This document shows, piece by piece, positions 8,886 to 18,537 of a stretch of 38,513 nucleotides of DNA. Made by a program: the position numbers and the translations under genes. Within the stretch, counting starts at the first letter, position 1. Each line of letters opens with the position of its first letter. The notes under the pieces are model-generated. The model searched no databases and was not told the origin of the DNA. It saw nothing but the letters and a program-made list of their open reading frames with translations. The DNA comes from Mycolicibacter senuensis (GTDB lineage Bacteria; Actinomycetota; Actinomycetes; Mycobacteriales; Mycobacteriaceae), in the NCBI RefSeq assembly GCF_003284925.1, contig NZ_QMEX01000026.1, forward strand, positions 1-38,513, read 5' to 3'.

Positions 8886-10484
8886 CTATTCGTCGGCGGC
8901 CACCAAGGACCGCAACTGTATATCGGGGTTGTCGCGTTGGAAGCCTTGCAGCCGCCAGCTGTTGGAGAACAGTGCCAGGTGCACCCCGTCGCTACGGGTC
9001 ATGACCTCGGTCAACGACTGCCTGGCGACGAAGTCGACGTCGCCGGGGTCCACGATCCGCGCGACCTGGTAGGGCAGTGACTCCAGTGAGATGGCCGCGC
9101 CGATCTCGGTGGCCATCCGGTGGGCCGCCACCTCGAATTGCATCGGGCCGACCGCGGCGAGCACCGGCGCCTGGTCACCGCGCCGATCGGAGCGCAGCAC
9201 CTGCACGACGCCCTCCTGGTCCAACTGCTCGATGCCGCGCCGGAACTGCTTGTGCTTGCTGGGGTCGACGTTGCGGGCCACCGAGAAATGCTCGGGCGAG
9301 AAGCTCGGTATCGGCGGATACTGCACGGGCACATCGCAGTACAGTGTGTCGCCCGGGCGCAGGGCGGCGGCGTTGGCCAGCCCGATCACGTCGCCGGGCC
9401 AGGCGGTGTCCAGCGTGGAGCGTTGCTGGCCGAACACCGATTGGGCGTACTTGGTCACAAACGGCTTGCCCGTCGCGGCGTGGGTGAGCACGTCGCCGCG
9501 TTCGAAGGTGCCGGAGTACACCCGCGCATAGGCGATGCGGTCGCGGTGCGCGGAGTCCATGCCGGCCTGCACCTTGAAGACGAAGGCGCTGAACGGCGCG
9601 TCGGTGGCGCGCCGGACGCCGTCGACGTCGAGCGCCCCGCCGGGCGCCGGCGCCAGCTCGGTCAGCACGTCGAGCAGCTGGTTGACCCCGAAGTTCAGCG
9701 CCGCCGAGGTGAACAGCACCGGTGACGCGGTGCAGTCGCGGAACGCCTCGCGGTCGAAGTCGGATCCGTCGGCGCTCAGCAGTTCGCACTCTTCGACCGC
9801 GGTGTCCCAGTCGGCACCGGCCGCCTCGTGCGCGTCGGCGGCGGGGATGTGTTCCTCGGGTGCCGCGGTGGCGCCGCCGGCGGTCCGGGTGAATCGGATG
9901 AAGTTCCCCGAGCGGCGGTCGAGCACCCCCTGGAAGTCTCCGGCGATGCCGACCGGCCAGGTCAACGGGGTGGGGCGCAGCCCGATCCGGGTCTGTATCT
10001 CGTCCATCAATTCCAGGGCGTGGCGGCCGGGGCGGTCCCATTTGTTGATCACGGTGATGATCGGGATCCGGCGGTGGCGGCACACCTGGAACAGTTTGAG
10101 GGTTTGCGGCTCAAGGCCTTTCGCGGCGTCGATGAGCATGACTGCGGAGTCGACTGCAGTCAGCACCCGGTAGGTGTCTTCGGAGAAGTCGGCGTGGCCG
10201 GGGGTGTCGAGCAGGTTGATGACGCAGTCCTGTCCCCGCGCGGTGCGGTAGCCGAACTGCAGCGCCGTCGACGTGATGGAGATGCCGCGGGCCTTCTCCA
10301 TCTCCATCCAGTCCGACACGGTGGCGCGGCGACCGGATTTGCCGTGCACCGCGCCGGCTTCGGTGATGGCCTTGGCGTGCAGCACCAGCGCCTCGGTCAG
10401 GGTGGATTTGCCGGCGTCGGGGTGGCTGATGACTGCGAAGGTCCGGCGGCGGCCCGCTTCGGAGTGCACGGCGTTGTCGGTCAT
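8886..10484 (-). CDS. prfC: Peptide chain release factor 3 (RF3)
   Basis: RF3 is a translational GTPase that recycles RF1/RF2 from the ribosome after peptide release and takes part in post-peptidyl-transfer quality control. The 532-aa product has G1 (AVISHPDAGKSTLTE, about residues 17-31), the switch I region GRRATVSDWMEMEKARGISI, G3 (DTPGHADFSEDTYR) and G4 as NKWD. G4 and the RF3-specific stretch YPPIPSFSPEHF separate it from EF-G and LepA. Length matches bacterial RF3 (about 530 aa). Upstream on the minus strand, TACACT lies 10 nt before the ATG, suggesting a very short leader. It is convergent with the NYN gene. Secure assignment. Confidence 0.96.
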   Translation of the reverse strand: MTDNAVHSEAGRRRTFAVISHPDAGKSTLTEALVLHAKAITEAGAVHGKSGRRATVSDWMEMEKARGISITSTALQFGYRTARGQDCVINLLDTPGHADFSEDTYRVLTAVDSAVMLIDAAKGLEPQTLKLFQVCRHRRIPIITVINKWDRPGRHALELMDEIQTRIGLRPTPLTWPVGIAGDFQGVLDRRSGNFIRFTRTAGGATAAPEEHIPAADAHEAAGADWDTAVEECELLSADGSDFDREAFRDCTASPVLFTSAALNFGVNQLLDVLTELAPAPGGALDVDGVRRATDAPFSAFVFKVQAGMDSAHRDRIAYARVYSGTFERGDVLTHAATGKPFVTKYAQSVFGQQRSTLDTAWPGDVIGLANAAALRPGDTLYCDVPVQYPPIPSFSPEHFSVARNVDPSKHKQFRRGIEQLDQEGVVQVLRSDRRGDQAPVLAAVGPMQFEVAAHRMATEIGAAISLESLPYQVARIVDPGDVDFVARQSLTEVMTRSDGVHLALFSNSWRLQGFQRDNPDIQLRSLVAADE

Positions 10485-10539
10485 GGCGCCAGAAAGTGTA
10501 GGGGCGCTGGTGCCCAGATCGATAATCGGGCGGGCACGG

Positions 10540-11367
10540 CTAGTACAGCGGCCCGCCGCCGAACAGTTCCCGGTGCGAGTCGGGCTGGTTGCCGTCGATA
10601 TCGGTGACGGAGTAGTCCAGGGCGGTCTCGGCAGTGATCAGGGTGTGCCCGCTGCGTGCGGCGATATCGGGGTCGGCGGCCAGCGCGGCGATCACCCGGC
10701 CGATGAACTCCGGGGTTTCGGCGTTGGCCAGCGCGAAGCCCTGGAAGTTGTCCAGGCCGCGGTCCATGAAGCCTTGCATGACTTCGTTTTTCACCAGTCC
10801 GGGCCACACCGATATCGCGCTCACCCCGGTGCCGGCCAGTTCGACGGCCATGTCGGCGGCCATCTTGTCCAGCCCGGCTTTGGATATGCCGTAGAGCACC
10901 GAGTGCAGGTGGCCGCGGGTGCCGAACGAGGAGATGTTGACGATCAGGCCCGATCCGCGGTCCACCATGAGCTGCGCTGCGTGCACCGAGGCGACGTAGT
11001 GGGCGCGCAACCCCACCCCGATCAGGGAGTCCCAGTCCGAAAGCGGGCGCTGCCAGAACTTCTCGGTGAAGCCGGCGAATCCTTTGGGTGCCGCCCACAC
11101 ATTGTTGACCAGCAGGTCCAGCCGACCGTGCTGTTCGCCGGCGATGCGGGCGAACAGCGCGGCGATCTGGGCGTCGTCGCGGTGGTCACACTGCACGGCG
11201 ATGCCGCGTCCACCACGCTCGGTGACACTGCGGGCGGTCTCGTCCAGCGGGCCCTCTCGCCGCGCGGTGACGTAGACGGTCCAGCCGGCCGAGCCCAGCG
11301 CCAGCGCGATGCCCTTGCCGACGCTGCGGCTGGCACCGGTGACCAGGGCGATTCGGGCGTCGTTCAT
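10540..11367 (-). CDS. Short-chain dehydrogenase/reductase, DHRS1-like
   Basis: 275 aa from ATG 11367, one base after the stop of the NTF2-like gene, so the two are co-transcribed and probably coupled; a longer frame upstream lies inside that gene and is rejected. The Rossmann NAD(P)-binding motif is VTGASRSVGKGIA (residues 8-20). LLVNNVWAAPKGF replaces the usual NNAG with NNVW. Catalytic Ser is in NISSF, and the Tyr-Lys pair in YGISKAG. The stretch WDSLIGVGLRAHYVASVHAAQLM resembles the DHRS1 subgroup of SDRs. It should be a cytoplasmic NAD(P)-dependent oxidoreductase on a hydroxyl or ketone substrate that cannot be named from sequence. Confidence 0.92.
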   Translation of the reverse strand: MNDARIALVTGASRSVGKGIALALGSAGWTVYVTARREGPLDETARSVTERGGRGIAVQCDHRDDAQIAALFARIAGEQHGRLDLLVNNVWAAPKGFAGFTEKFWQRPLSDWDSLIGVGLRAHYVASVHAAQLMVDRGSGLIVNISSFGTRGHLHSVLYGISKAGLDKMAADMAVELAGTGVSAISVWPGLVKNEVMQGFMDRGLDNFQGFALANAETPEFIGRVIAALAADPDIAARSGHTLITAETALDYSVTDIDGNQPDSHRELFGGGPLY

Positions 11368-11368
11368 C

Positions 11369-11842
11369 TCAGGCCTCCACCACGGCGTCGCCCAGTGGGC
11401 GGGTGACCACCCAGAGTTGCCGGAAATGGCTGCGGGCCATCTTCCACGCCCCGTCCTCGATGACGTAGTCATCGTCGTATTCGCCGGTGAGCAGGCGTTC
11501 GGTGCGGTCAATCAGGTTGAGCTGCCGGAACTTCAGCGTCCAGTGCCCGGTGGCGGTGCTCGGGCCGGTGATGGTGATGTCGGGGTGCATGCCGTGGTGC
11601 ATGTCCAGGATCACCGGTTTGCCGTCGACTTTGTGCAGCGCGATGCGGGTGAACACCTCCGCGATCTGATCGGCATCGTCGAAGCCGCCCAGCGGGCCGT
11701 AGTGCACGTCGGCGCCCTGGGCGATGAAGCAGGCCCGGAAGGTGGCGGGGTCTTTGGCGTCGCAGGCGCGGAAATAGCGGTGCTTGAGGGCTTTGATGGC
11801 CTCGATCTGCTCGAGGGCAGCCAGTCGCTGCTCGACGGTCAT
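11369..11842 (-). CDS. SnoaL-like / NTF2-fold protein
   Basis: 157 aa from ATG 11842. The sequence has the form of the SnoaL_4/NTF2-like family: an N-terminal helix (EQIEAIKALKHRYFRACDAKD) and then a cone-shaped beta sheet with HYGPLGGFDDADQIAEVFTRI, HHGMHPDITITG and TGHWTLKFRQLNLID. Such proteins are often dehydratases, isomerases or binding partners in aromatic or steroid metabolism; here it is paired with an SDR 1 bp downstream, which suggests a two-step small-molecule conversion. The start is supported by TATCGT 6 nt upstream on the same strand (leaderless pattern); the frame extends to 12139 but that part is antisense to the secreted-protein gene. Catalytic residues are not assigned. Confidence 0.87.
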   Translation of the reverse strand: MTVEQRLAALEQIEAIKALKHRYFRACDAKDPATFRACFIAQGADVHYGPLGGFDDADQIAEVFTRIALHKVDGKPVILDMHHGMHPDITITGPSTATGHWTLKFRQLNLIDRTERLLTGEYDDDYVIEDGAWKMARSHFRQLWVVTRPLGDAVVEA

Positions 11843-11854
11843 CGTCCGACGATA
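11843..11854 (-). promoter_or_regulatory. Leaderless-type promoter of the NTF2-like/SDR operon
   Basis: On the minus strand TATCGT (11854 to 11849) matches TANNNT and is separated by 6 nt from ATG 11842, the spacing that puts the transcription start on the A of ATG. No Shine-Dalgarno-like sequence is seen ahead of this ATG. Confidence 0.5.
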
Positions 11855-11884
11855 GTTGTCGGTACCCCGTGCCACGGTGGGGAC

Positions 11885-12130
11885 ATGAGATACCTGCTTG
11901 CCGCGCTGGCGGTGTCCGTGCTGGGCCTGGGTGTTCCGGCGGTCGCGTGGGCCCAGTCGCCACCACCGTGCGCGGCCTACGACACCTGCCAGTACATGCC
12001 CAACCCGTACTACGACGGCCCGCTGCTGCCGACCTGGAACGTGCCGGGCACCTACGGCGGCTGGACCACACTGCCGGTGATGTGCGACCCGGTCACCTAT
12101 TCGTGCCGGCAGGTCGCGCCGGGCCGGTGA
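11885..12130 (+). CDS. Small secreted protein with four cysteines
   Basis: 81 aa from ATG 11885. Residues 1-23 form a typical Sec signal peptide (MRYLLAALAVSVLGLGVPA, cleavage probably after VAWA). The mature part of about 58 residues is rich in Pro, Tyr, Trp and Gly and has four Cys (AAYDTC, PPPC, VMCDPV, YSC) able to form two disulfides. The pattern NPYYDGPLLPTWNVPGTYGGW is typical of small conserved mycobacterial exported proteins of unknown function. A GGTGGGG purine run lies just before the ATG. The gene is divergent from the NTF2-like/SDR pair and convergent with the GH92 gene. Longer in-frame starts upstream lie antisense to the NTF2-like gene and are rejected. Confidence 0.82.
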   Translation: MRYLLAALAVSVLGLGVPAVAWAQSPPPCAAYDTCQYMPNPYYDGPLLPTWNVPGTYGGWTTLPVMCDPVTYSCRQVAPGR

Positions 12131-12143
12131 GGGTTGCACGCCG

Positions 12144-14795
12144 TTATTCGCCGGCTGCGGCCTGCCCGACCATGATCAGCATGGTGAAGGTGCGGGTGTT
12201 GGGCCCGACCGTGGTCGTCACGACCAGGCGGTGGGTGCCCTCGGGCACCGCTGCGTCCACCGTGATACCGACGTCCTGATGTGCGGACCCCTCCCCGGCG
12301 AAACGCCCGGACACCGGTCCCACCGCGATCCCGCCGTCGGCGGAGGTGCCGGTGATCAGGTAGTCGTCGTCACCATCGGCAGTGAGTCGTTGCGCGTCCA
12401 GCGTCACGGTCGCCGATCCGCCGGGGGCGATCGTGGCGACCGCCGGGGTGATGTTGACCGCCACCGTCTGACCACCCGCACCGAACGACGGCGGTGCGGC
12501 GGATTCCGCGCTGCCCCAGCCGTCGTCCGGTTTCTTCGACAGCGTGAACGCCAGCGTGCCACCAGTGCGGACGATGGAATCCGGAAGCGACGTCTGGTGG
12601 CTGGGCACGCCGTCGATCATCAGCGCCTCGATGTAGCGCAGCCGGTGTCGCCCGGAGGCGCCGGGGGCGCTGATCCGGATAGTTTTGCCGGTGGGCAACG
12701 CGATTTCGGCGCGCTCGAACAACGGTGTGTTCACGGCCAGCACCGGCATCCCCGGGACCGCCGGGTACAGGCCCAGCGCCGCCCAGACATACCAGCTGGC
12801 CATCGCCCCGAGGTCGTCGTTTCCGGGCACCCCGTCGGGTGCGGGGCCGAACAGTTCGCTGCGGATCCGGTCCACCAGCCGTTGGGTCTTCCACGGCTGC
12901 CCGAGGTAGTTGTACAGCCACGGCACCCCGAGGCCCACTTCGTTACCTGCCCACAGGTACGGCTCGTTGGGGCCCACGTTGAGTTTCTTGGTGAATCGAT
13001 CGAGCCGTTCGGTCGCGGCCCGTCGACCACCCAGCGCGGTAACCAGACCGGCGACGTTGTGGGGCACGTACCACAGGTACTGCTCGGCGTTGCCTTCGTC
13101 GTAGCCGAGCTGACCGAAGCACAGCGGACTGGGTTCGACGAAACCGGGACCGTCCGGGAAGAAGCCCGCGCCATCGCGGGGCGAGAGATACCCAGTAGTG
13201 GGGTTGAACAGGTTCTGCCAGTACTGCGCTCGCGGCTGGAATTGTGCGGCGGTGTCGCTGCGGCCCAGCGCTTCGGCGAATCGGGCGATGGCGAAGTCGT
13301 CGACCGACCACTCCAGGGTGATCGAGGCGCTCGGGATCGACGGGGCGAGGCAGGATCCACCGGCCTGCGGCAGGTAGCCGCGTTCTAGATAGGCGCCCAG
13401 GCCGGGCCGTTCGACGTAGCCGTGGCGGCCCACTCCGCCGGTCGTCGCGCCGGAGACCATGTAGTGCAACGCCCGGGCGGTGTCGAAGTCGCGGGCGCCG
13501 AAGGTGTACAGGTTGACGATCAGCGGCACCACACTGTCACCCGTCATCTGCGCGGTTGCGGCGTTGGCCAGTGCCCACCGCGGAAACGCCCCGGTGTGCT
13601 CGGCGTCGTTGACCAGCGACTGCGCCATATCCGCCGCTTGTTGCGGCACCAGCAGGCCGTGCAACGCGGCCAGTCCCCGATAGGTGTCCCAGTCGGAGAA
13701 GTTCGCATACTGGGTGTGCCCGTTGCGCAGCGTGTGGACGGCGTCGTCGAAACCGAGGTAGCGTCCGTCGACATCGTTGAATGTATTCGGATGCAGCAGC
13801 GCGTGATACAACGCGGTGTAAAACGTGGTCAGGTCGCGGCGGTCGCGCCCGGCCACCCGGATCCGTGACAGCACCGCGTTCCATTGTTGCGTCGCGCGGG
13901 CCCGCACGTCGTCGAAGTCTGCGTCACCTTCGGCGGCCAGGTTCGCCACGGCGCCATCGACGCTGACGTATGACAGCGCGGTGCGCACCTCGAGCGTCGA
14001 CCCGGGCGGAAACTGCAGGTACCCGCCGCTCTCGCCGACGTAGCTGGAGTAGGCGCTGCGGGTGCCGCGATACACCGAGTAGCCGTCCCAGGTGCCGTAG
14101 GCGGTGAACGGCCGGTTGAACTTCATCGCGACATACACCGTGTAGGTGTTGTTCTTGCCGCAGAATCCACCGCTGGCCGCCCATCCGGTGACCGTGGTGT
14201 TGTCGTCTCCGATCTGGATGGTGGCCGCGGAGTTGCCTGCCAGCGACCCGGCCGGGCGCACATACAGAATTGCCGCTCGGCCGTTGCGCGGGTACTGGAA
14301 ACGGCCGACTCCGGCGCGGGTGGTGGCCGTCAGTTCTGCGGCCACACCGGTGTCGGGAAAGTGGACGCGGTAATAGCCCGGCGCGCCCTTCTCGGTGCGG
14401 TCGTGGGCGATCTTCTCGGTGAGCTCCCAGGGGCGCGAGCCGATCCCGGTCGTGGTGGGCAGCATGGAAATATCCCCGAACGCAGCGCACCCGACCGAAG
14501 CGTGGGTCATACTGAAGCCGTCCGACCGGTCGACACTGTGGTCATAGCCGGCGTAGGAGCCGACGGTGTCGGGCGAGTACTGCACCATCCCGAACGGCAC
14601 CGAAGCGCCGGGAAAATTGTTGATTTCCCCGACGATTCGGCCGCCGGTTCCGGTGCCGATCAGCGTGTCGACATAGTCGACCGGGCTGTTCACGAACACC
14701 GGCCGGTACTCGTAGGACGTGGCGGGGGCCGCGAACAAACCCGCGATCAGCAGGCCCACCGCCACCAGCACCAGCACCGTTTTACGGAACCGCAT
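12144..14795 (-). CDS. Exported glycoside hydrolase family 92 (alpha-mannosidase-like)
   Basis: 883 aa with an N-terminal hydrophobic signal (about residues 6-26, [18 protein letters not shown]). GH92 hallmarks: [23 protein letters not shown] with [12 protein letters not shown] near the start, [36 protein letters not shown] (expected to carry the acid Glu), [12 protein letters not shown], and [21 protein letters not shown] (expected to carry the base Asp). GH92 enzymes are Ca-dependent exo-alpha-mannosidases; in mycobacteria the natural candidates are mannosylated envelope glycans, which is inference. The C-terminal ~110 residues look like an Ig/NEW3-type beta domain. Oddity: most GH92 have GNEP.HH before the VPYLYNY segment, here it reads [14 protein letters not shown], so the His pair is absent. 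AGGTAAGG lies 7 nt before the ATG. Confidence 0.92.
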   Translation of the reverse strand: MRFRKTVLVLVAVGLLIAGLFAAPATSYEYRPVFVNSPVDYVDTLIGTGTGGRIVGEINNFPGASVPFGMVQYSPDTVGSYAGYDHSVDRSDGFSMTHASVGCAAFGDISMLPTTTGIGSRPWELTEKIAHDRTEKGAPGYYRVHFPDTGVAAELTATTRAGVGRFQYPRNGRAAILYVRPAGSLAGNSAATIQIGDDNTTVTGWAASGGFCGKNNTYTVYVAMKFNRPFTAYGTWDGYSVYRGTRSAYSSYVGESGGYLQFPPGSTLEVRTALSYVSVDGAVANLAAEGDADFDDVRARATQQWNAVLSRIRVAGRDRRDLTTFYTALYHALLHPNTFNDVDGRYLGFDDAVHTLRNGHTQYANFSDWDTYRGLAALHGLLVPQQAADMAQSLVNDAEHTGAFPRWALANAATAQMTGDSVVPLIVNLYTFGARDFDTARALHYMVSGATTGGVGRHGYVERPGLGAYLERGYLPQAGGSCLAPSIPSASITLEWSVDDFAIARFAEALGRSDTAAQFQPRAQYWQNLFNPTTGYLSPRDGAGFFPDGPGFVEPSPLCFGQLGYDEGNAEQYLWYVPHNVAGLVTALGGRRAATERLDRFTKKLNVGPNEPYLWAGNEVGLGVPWLYNYLGQPWKTQRLVDRIRSELFGPAPDGVPGNDDLGAMASWYVWAALGLYPAVPGMPVLAVNTPLFERAEIALPTGKTIRISAPGASGRHRLRYIEALMIDGVPSHQTSLPDSIVRTGGTLAFTLSKKPDDGWGSAESAAPPSFGAGGQTVAVNITPAVATIAPGGSATVTLDAQRLTADGDDDYLITGTSADGGIAVGPVSGRFAGEGSAHQDVGITVDAAVPEGTHRLVVTTTVGPNTRTFTMLIMVGQAAAGE

Positions 14796-15088
14796 AGCTG
14801 TGCCTTACCTCATAACCGACACGCTGGCAAGAGTTTTCCACCGGATTCGGCCGGCGTCGCCACATCGTGACATTCGGCGCGGCGACCGGAGCCTTTCGGC
14901 CCTACGGCGCACCGGCGGCGCGACCGAGGATAGAAGACACGATCTGCTCGAACGGCGGAGATGGCAAGAGTGCAGTCGCAGCTCTCGCACCGTCGCAGCT
15001 CTCGCACCGTCACAGGACCGGGATCCGCGTTCGAGCAGGTCGTTGTGCGACGGTGCCGCGCAGATTGGGGCGGGCAGGGAGGTTGACC
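14796..15088. other. Divergent intergenic region between GH92 and rip3 genes
   Basis: This 293-bp region separates two outward-facing genes and must hold both promoters. It contains a 17-bp tandem repeat (14975-15008) and, just before rip3, a GGGAGG ribosome binding site (15076-15082). GGAGCCTTTCGGCCCT at 14888-14903 faintly resembles a DosR box but matches poorly. No coding sequence is supported. Confidence 0.6.
14975..15008. repeat. 17-bp direct tandem repeat upstream of rip3
   Basis: GTCGCAGCTCTCGCACC occurs twice in a row (14975-14991 and 14992-15008) with no spacer, about 80 bp before the rip3 ATG. It may be a regulator binding array or a simple slippage product. Confidence 0.8.
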
Positions 15089-16363
15089 ATGAGTGGAGGC
15101 ATCCCGGTCGGCTGGGTCTCCGGATTCCCGATCCGCGTCAATTGGAGTGTGCTGGTTATTCTTTGGCTCTTCACCTGGAGTCTGGCCGCCACCCTGCCCG
15201 AGACAGCCGGCGGCTATTCCACGGTGGTCTACTGGGTGGCCGGGGCGTGTGGCGCGCTGGTGCTGTTGGCGTCGCTGCTAGCTCACGAGCTGGCGCACGC
15301 GGTCGTCGCCCGGCGTGTCGGCGTCAACGTCCTCGGCGTGACGCTGTGGTTGTTTGGCGGCGTGACACGGTTGGGTGGTGAGGCCAAGACCCCGCGGACG
15401 GCGTTGTGGATCGCGATATCGGGGCCCGCGGTCAGCCTGGCGTTGTCGGGGGTATTCGGTTGTGCCGCTGCGTTGTCCACCACCGTAACGGAGCCGCTGG
15501 TTACCGGGGTGTTGTGGTGGCTGGCCGTCGTTAATCTGGTGTTGGGTCTGTTCAATCTGCTTCCCGGGTCCCCATTGGATGGCGGACAGGTGCTGCGCTC
15601 GCTGCTGTGGCGCCGCCATGGGGATCCGGTGCGCGCCGCCGTTGGCGCTGCTCGCGCCGGCCGTATGCTGGCATTCGCGTTGATCGCGTTGGGGCTGTTG
15701 GAGTTCGTCACCGCTACGACGCTCACCGGGGTGTGGCTGGCCTTCATCGGCTGGTTCATCTATACCGCGGCGCGCGCCGACGAGGACCAGGCGATGACCC
15801 GAGAAGCGCTGGCCGGGGTGCGGGTGGCCGATGCAATGACGGCCGATCCGCGGACCGCGCCAGGCGGGATCACGGTGGCGGACTTCATCGAACGCTACCT
15901 GCTCGGTGACCGGCACTCGGCTTATCCGGTGGCAGGCCCGGACGGCTCGATCATCGGGCTGGTCACCTTGGAGCAGTTGCGCGGCGTCGCCCCGGGACGA
16001 CGGTCGGATACCCCGATAAGTGAGGTGGCAGCAAGGCTGGATCAGGTTACGACAGCGGGCTCCCGTGAGCCGATCACCGAGCTGCTGAAGCGGCTGGCCG
16101 TCGACGGTCAGCGACGGGCGCTCGTTGTCGACGGCGGCCGGTTGGTGGGGATCGTCACCGCCCACGACCTGGCTCGGCTGGTGGACGTCTACCGCATGGC
16201 GCGGTTGGGGCCGCGGGGCTGCCCGACCGCATCCGATCACAGTGATCAAGCGGCATGCGGCAGCTGCGAGCTGGGGCTGTCGTCGCGCGTTGCGGGCCGA
16301 CGCGCCCCGGGGGCCCAGCCGACCTGGCTCAAATACAGCCCCACCAGCGCGAGGCCCACGTAG
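15089..16363 (+). CDS. rip3: Site-2-protease-family intramembrane metalloprotease with CBS domains (Rip3-like)
   Basis: 424 aa from ATG 15089, preceded by GGGAGG 7 nt upstream. About six membrane helices fill residues 15-230. Zinc ligands: HELAH at 66-70 in the second or third helix and the partner LDGGQ motif near 155. Two CBS domains follow (about 243-300 and 310-372, ending [16 protein letters not shown]). This architecture matches mycobacterial Rip3 (Rv2625c), a DosR-linked S2P homologue, but here the neighbour is not an Rv2626c-type gene. The last ~50 residues (from about [13 protein letters not shown]) are unlike the family, are Cys/Ser/Arg-rich, and lie antisense to the 3' end of the convergent membrane gene (118-bp overlap). 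They probably arose by loss of the original stop. S2P activity on a membrane-bound regulator is inferred from the family. Confidence 0.92.
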   Translation: MSGGIPVGWVSGFPIRVNWSVLVILWLFTWSLAATLPETAGGYSTVVYWVAGACGALVLLASLLAHELAHAVVARRVGVNVLGVTLWLFGGVTRLGGEAKTPRTALWIAISGPAVSLALSGVFGCAAALSTTVTEPLVTGVLWWLAVVNLVLGLFNLLPGSPLDGGQVLRSLLWRRHGDPVRAAVGAARAGRMLAFALIALGLLEFVTATTLTGVWLAFIGWFIYTAARADEDQAMTREALAGVRVADAMTADPRTAPGGITVADFIERYLLGDRHSAYPVAGPDGSIIGLVTLEQLRGVAPGRRSDTPISEVAARLDQVTTAGSREPITELLKRLAVDGQRRALVVDGGRLVGIVTAHDLARLVDVYRMARLGPRGCPTASDHSDQAACGSCELGLSSRVAGRRAPGAQPTWLKYSPTSARPT

Positions 16364-16713
16364 AGAACGCGCCACCAGCCGATGGCACCGGCGGTCGACT
16401 CTGGAATGGACAGCAGGACGTCGGGGAACATCACCAGGAAGAACCCCTTGATCACGCCTAGCCAGCCCACCACCGATACGGCCACGGCCGCGGCGCCACG
16501 CCAGTAGGGGTGTAAGCCGACGACGACGAGACCGGCCAGCAACGTGAATGCCCCGGCCACCCAGGTCCACAGCGGATCGGAGGCGATGTGCGAGAAGCGC
16601 TCCCAGATCTCCGGGGCGCGCATCACCGCCGCGCCGTCGATGACGACGATGAACGGCCCCATCACCCGCGCGAACATCCGGGTCGTGGTCTGCGATTGTT
16701 GCGAAGTAGCCAT
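16246..16713 (-). CDS. Four-helix membrane protein, paralogue of the one at 31902-32369
   Basis: 155-aa protein with about four membrane helices (residues ~15-32, 47-67, 75-97, 110-130). After a polar N-terminus ([14 protein letters not shown]) come [19 protein letters not shown] and [11 protein letters not shown], the best conserved part. It aligns without gaps along its full 155 residues with the product at 31902-32369, more than half of positions being identical by eye, and the ribosome binding regions are also alike (GGAAGGACG 5-6 nt before ATG). Its 3' end overlaps rip3 tail-to-tail by 118 bp. No function is known to me; it has no catalytic signature. Confidence 0.85.
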   Translation of the reverse strand: MATSQQSQTTTRMFARVMGPFIVVIDGAAVMRAPEIWERFSHIASDPLWTWVAGAFTLLAGLVVVGLHPYWRGAAAVAVSVVGWLGVIKGFFLVMFPDVLLSIPESTAGAIGWWRVLYVGLALVGLYLSQVGWAPGARRPATRDDSPSSQLPHAA

Positions 16714-16845
16714 TGCCCCGTCCTTCCATGACCGCTGGGCCGTGCGCCGGTCCGGCTGATTTCCAGCTGACCACCGAGCACCCGCGCTAAGGCAGGTTCA
16801 GTAGTCACGCAAGTGGCGGGCCATCGGTCACTTTGCCGGGGCGCG

Positions 16846-18486
16846 TCAGCCGATTCCCAACTTCCGCGCCAGCGCCGGTCCGCCCACCTCGGCGATGAAG
16901 TCCGGATCGCCGCAGACCACGAGCTGATCCCGGGCCCGCGACAACCCGACGTAGAGGCGTTCCCGGGCCAGTTCGACCGGGCCGCTGGCGTCGACGACGA
17001 GTACGACGGCGCGGCGCTCTAATCCCTTGAAGCCCCGCACATGTCCGTAGAACACCTGCTCGGCGTCCCAGAAACTGTCCCAATAGGCCTGGGTGCCCTG
17101 TTGCTGGCGGGCGACCTGTTCGGGGTGGCGGCTGCCGGTGGTCAGCAGCGCGACGTCTTCGGGCCGCCAGCCGTCGTCGAGCAGCCTCTCGACCTCGTCG
17201 TCGCCGGTTTCAACGGCGGTCTCCTTGCGGCACGGCACGAACCGCACCTCCGGCCCGTCGGCGCCCAGGAACCGGATCGGGTGATCGACCAGCGGCCGGA
17301 AAGTGGCGGCGATCTGGCGGGTGTTGCGCAGGTTGCGGTCGAGTACCAGCGACACCAACGGCACCGGCGGCGTGCCCTGCCGGTCGAAGACCCGCTGGCC
17401 TTCGTCGCTGAACACGAACAGCCCGCCCTCCTCGTCGTCGCGCAACGACTCCAGCAGCGGGTCCCACCAGGCGTCGGCGAAGTCCTGCGCCTCGTCGACC
17501 ACGATCGCGTCGAACCGTTGGCCGTGGTCGAGGTTTTCGGCCAGCGCCAGCATCTGCTGCGGCAGCTGCTCCTCAAAGAACACCGAGTCGTCCGGGTGGC
17601 CCGCCCCGTCGGGGGCACCCCACATCACGCCCAGCGAGTGGAACTCGCCGACGTAGGCGGGCTGCTGGCGGCGCCGCCAGGCCCCGGTGAGCCGTTTGAG
17701 GTAGGAGGCCAATCCGTGCGAGTAGCACAGCAGCGCAACGCGTTTCCCGTCGGAGGCGAGCCGGCGGGCCTGCTCCACGGCCAGATAGGTCTTGCCGCTG
17801 CCGGCGCTGCCGCGCACCTGCACCCGGTTGAGCAGCCGGATGGCCTCGAGGATCACGGCTTGCTGTTCGGTGAGGGCGTCGGCGGCGCTGTCGTTGGCCA
17901 GGGCGCGCGCGACCACGTCGCGCTGTGGCAGCCCGCGGCCGGCAAGGGCGGTGCGGAACTGGTCGATGCCGTCGGCGGTCAACAGCGGCCGCTCGAGTTC
18001 CTGGCGGATCAGCACGTGGCGCAGCCGAGACACCAACTGCGGCAGGTCGTTTCGGTCGATCACCTTCCAGCGCGGGCAGTCGGGCAGCTCGAAGCCGTCG
18101 GACAGCTCGGTGTGCGGCAAGGCCACCACGTGATCCCAGCGCAGTCGGCCCTGTTTCCAGCGCGGATCGTGCTCGATGTAGTCCCGCAGCGCGTAGCAGG
18201 CGTCGCGCGCCTGGCGCACGGGATGGATACGGCGCTCCTTGGCCCCGGCCCGCTGCCGCCACCCGGATCCGTCGTGCCAGATCTCGCCGCCCTTGACCTC
18301 GATGCAGATGATGCCGGCGCCCTCGATCGCGACGACGAAGTCGATCTCGTGGTCTTTGAGGTGATCGGTGACGCGCTGGCCGGAGACGATCAGGTCGCCG
18401 TCCTGGAGTTGGTCGACCAGCGCCTGATAGACGTGGCGCTCAGAGGAGCTGGCGAAGCGTGGTTCGTCGGGCAGCGAAATCGGCAC
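16846..18486 (-). CDS. NERD nuclease-related domain fused to SF1 (UvrD-like) helicase
   Basis: 546 aa from GTG 18486. The N-terminal NERD domain (about residues 10-130) has SERHVYQALV, HEIDFVVAIEGAGIICIEVKGG (residues 46-67); its Asp and Glu-Val-Lys fit the PD-(D/E)XK nuclease-like core. After a linker comes an SF1 helicase: LTEQQAVILEA, Walker A VRGSAGSGKTYLA (about 224-236), Walker B VVDEAQDF (329-336), LDRNLRNTRQIA, the motif V-like GFKGLERRAVVLV and motif VI LYVGLSRARDQLVVCGD. NERD-helicase proteins are found scattered in bacterial chromosomes and plasmids and are presumed DNA-processing enzymes, sometimes in defence settings. Stand-alone transcription unit; upstream on the minus strand is the 44-aa gene 51 bp away. 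Confidence 0.93.
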   Translation of the reverse strand: MPISLPDEPRFASSSERHVYQALVDQLQDGDLIVSGQRVTDHLKDHEIDFVVAIEGAGIICIEVKGGEIWHDGSGWRQRAGAKERRIHPVRQARDACYALRDYIEHDPRWKQGRLRWDHVVALPHTELSDGFELPDCPRWKVIDRNDLPQLVSRLRHVLIRQELERPLLTADGIDQFRTALAGRGLPQRDVVARALANDSAADALTEQQAVILEAIRLLNRVQVRGSAGSGKTYLAVEQARRLASDGKRVALLCYSHGLASYLKRLTGAWRRRQQPAYVGEFHSLGVMWGAPDGAGHPDDSVFFEEQLPQQMLALAENLDHGQRFDAIVVDEAQDFADAWWDPLLESLRDDEEGGLFVFSDEGQRVFDRQGTPPVPLVSLVLDRNLRNTRQIAATFRPLVDHPIRFLGADGPEVRFVPCRKETAVETGDDEVERLLDDGWRPEDVALLTTGSRHPEQVARQQQGTQAYWDSFWDAEQVFYGHVRGFKGLERRAVVLVVDASGPVELARERLYVGLSRARDQLVVCGDPDFIAEVGGPALARKLGIG

Positions 18487-18537
18487 GCCGACGAGACTGC
18501 CATGGCCTACCGACGGCAGCGTCGCTTCGCGTGCGAA

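Noticed and set aside
14888..14903. Possible DosR box upstream of rip3 (GGAGCCTTTCGGCCCT)
   Set aside because: Only the right half resembles the GGGAC..GTCCC pattern and the spacing is off by one; rip3 being DosR-linked in M. tuberculosis is not enough to claim it here.
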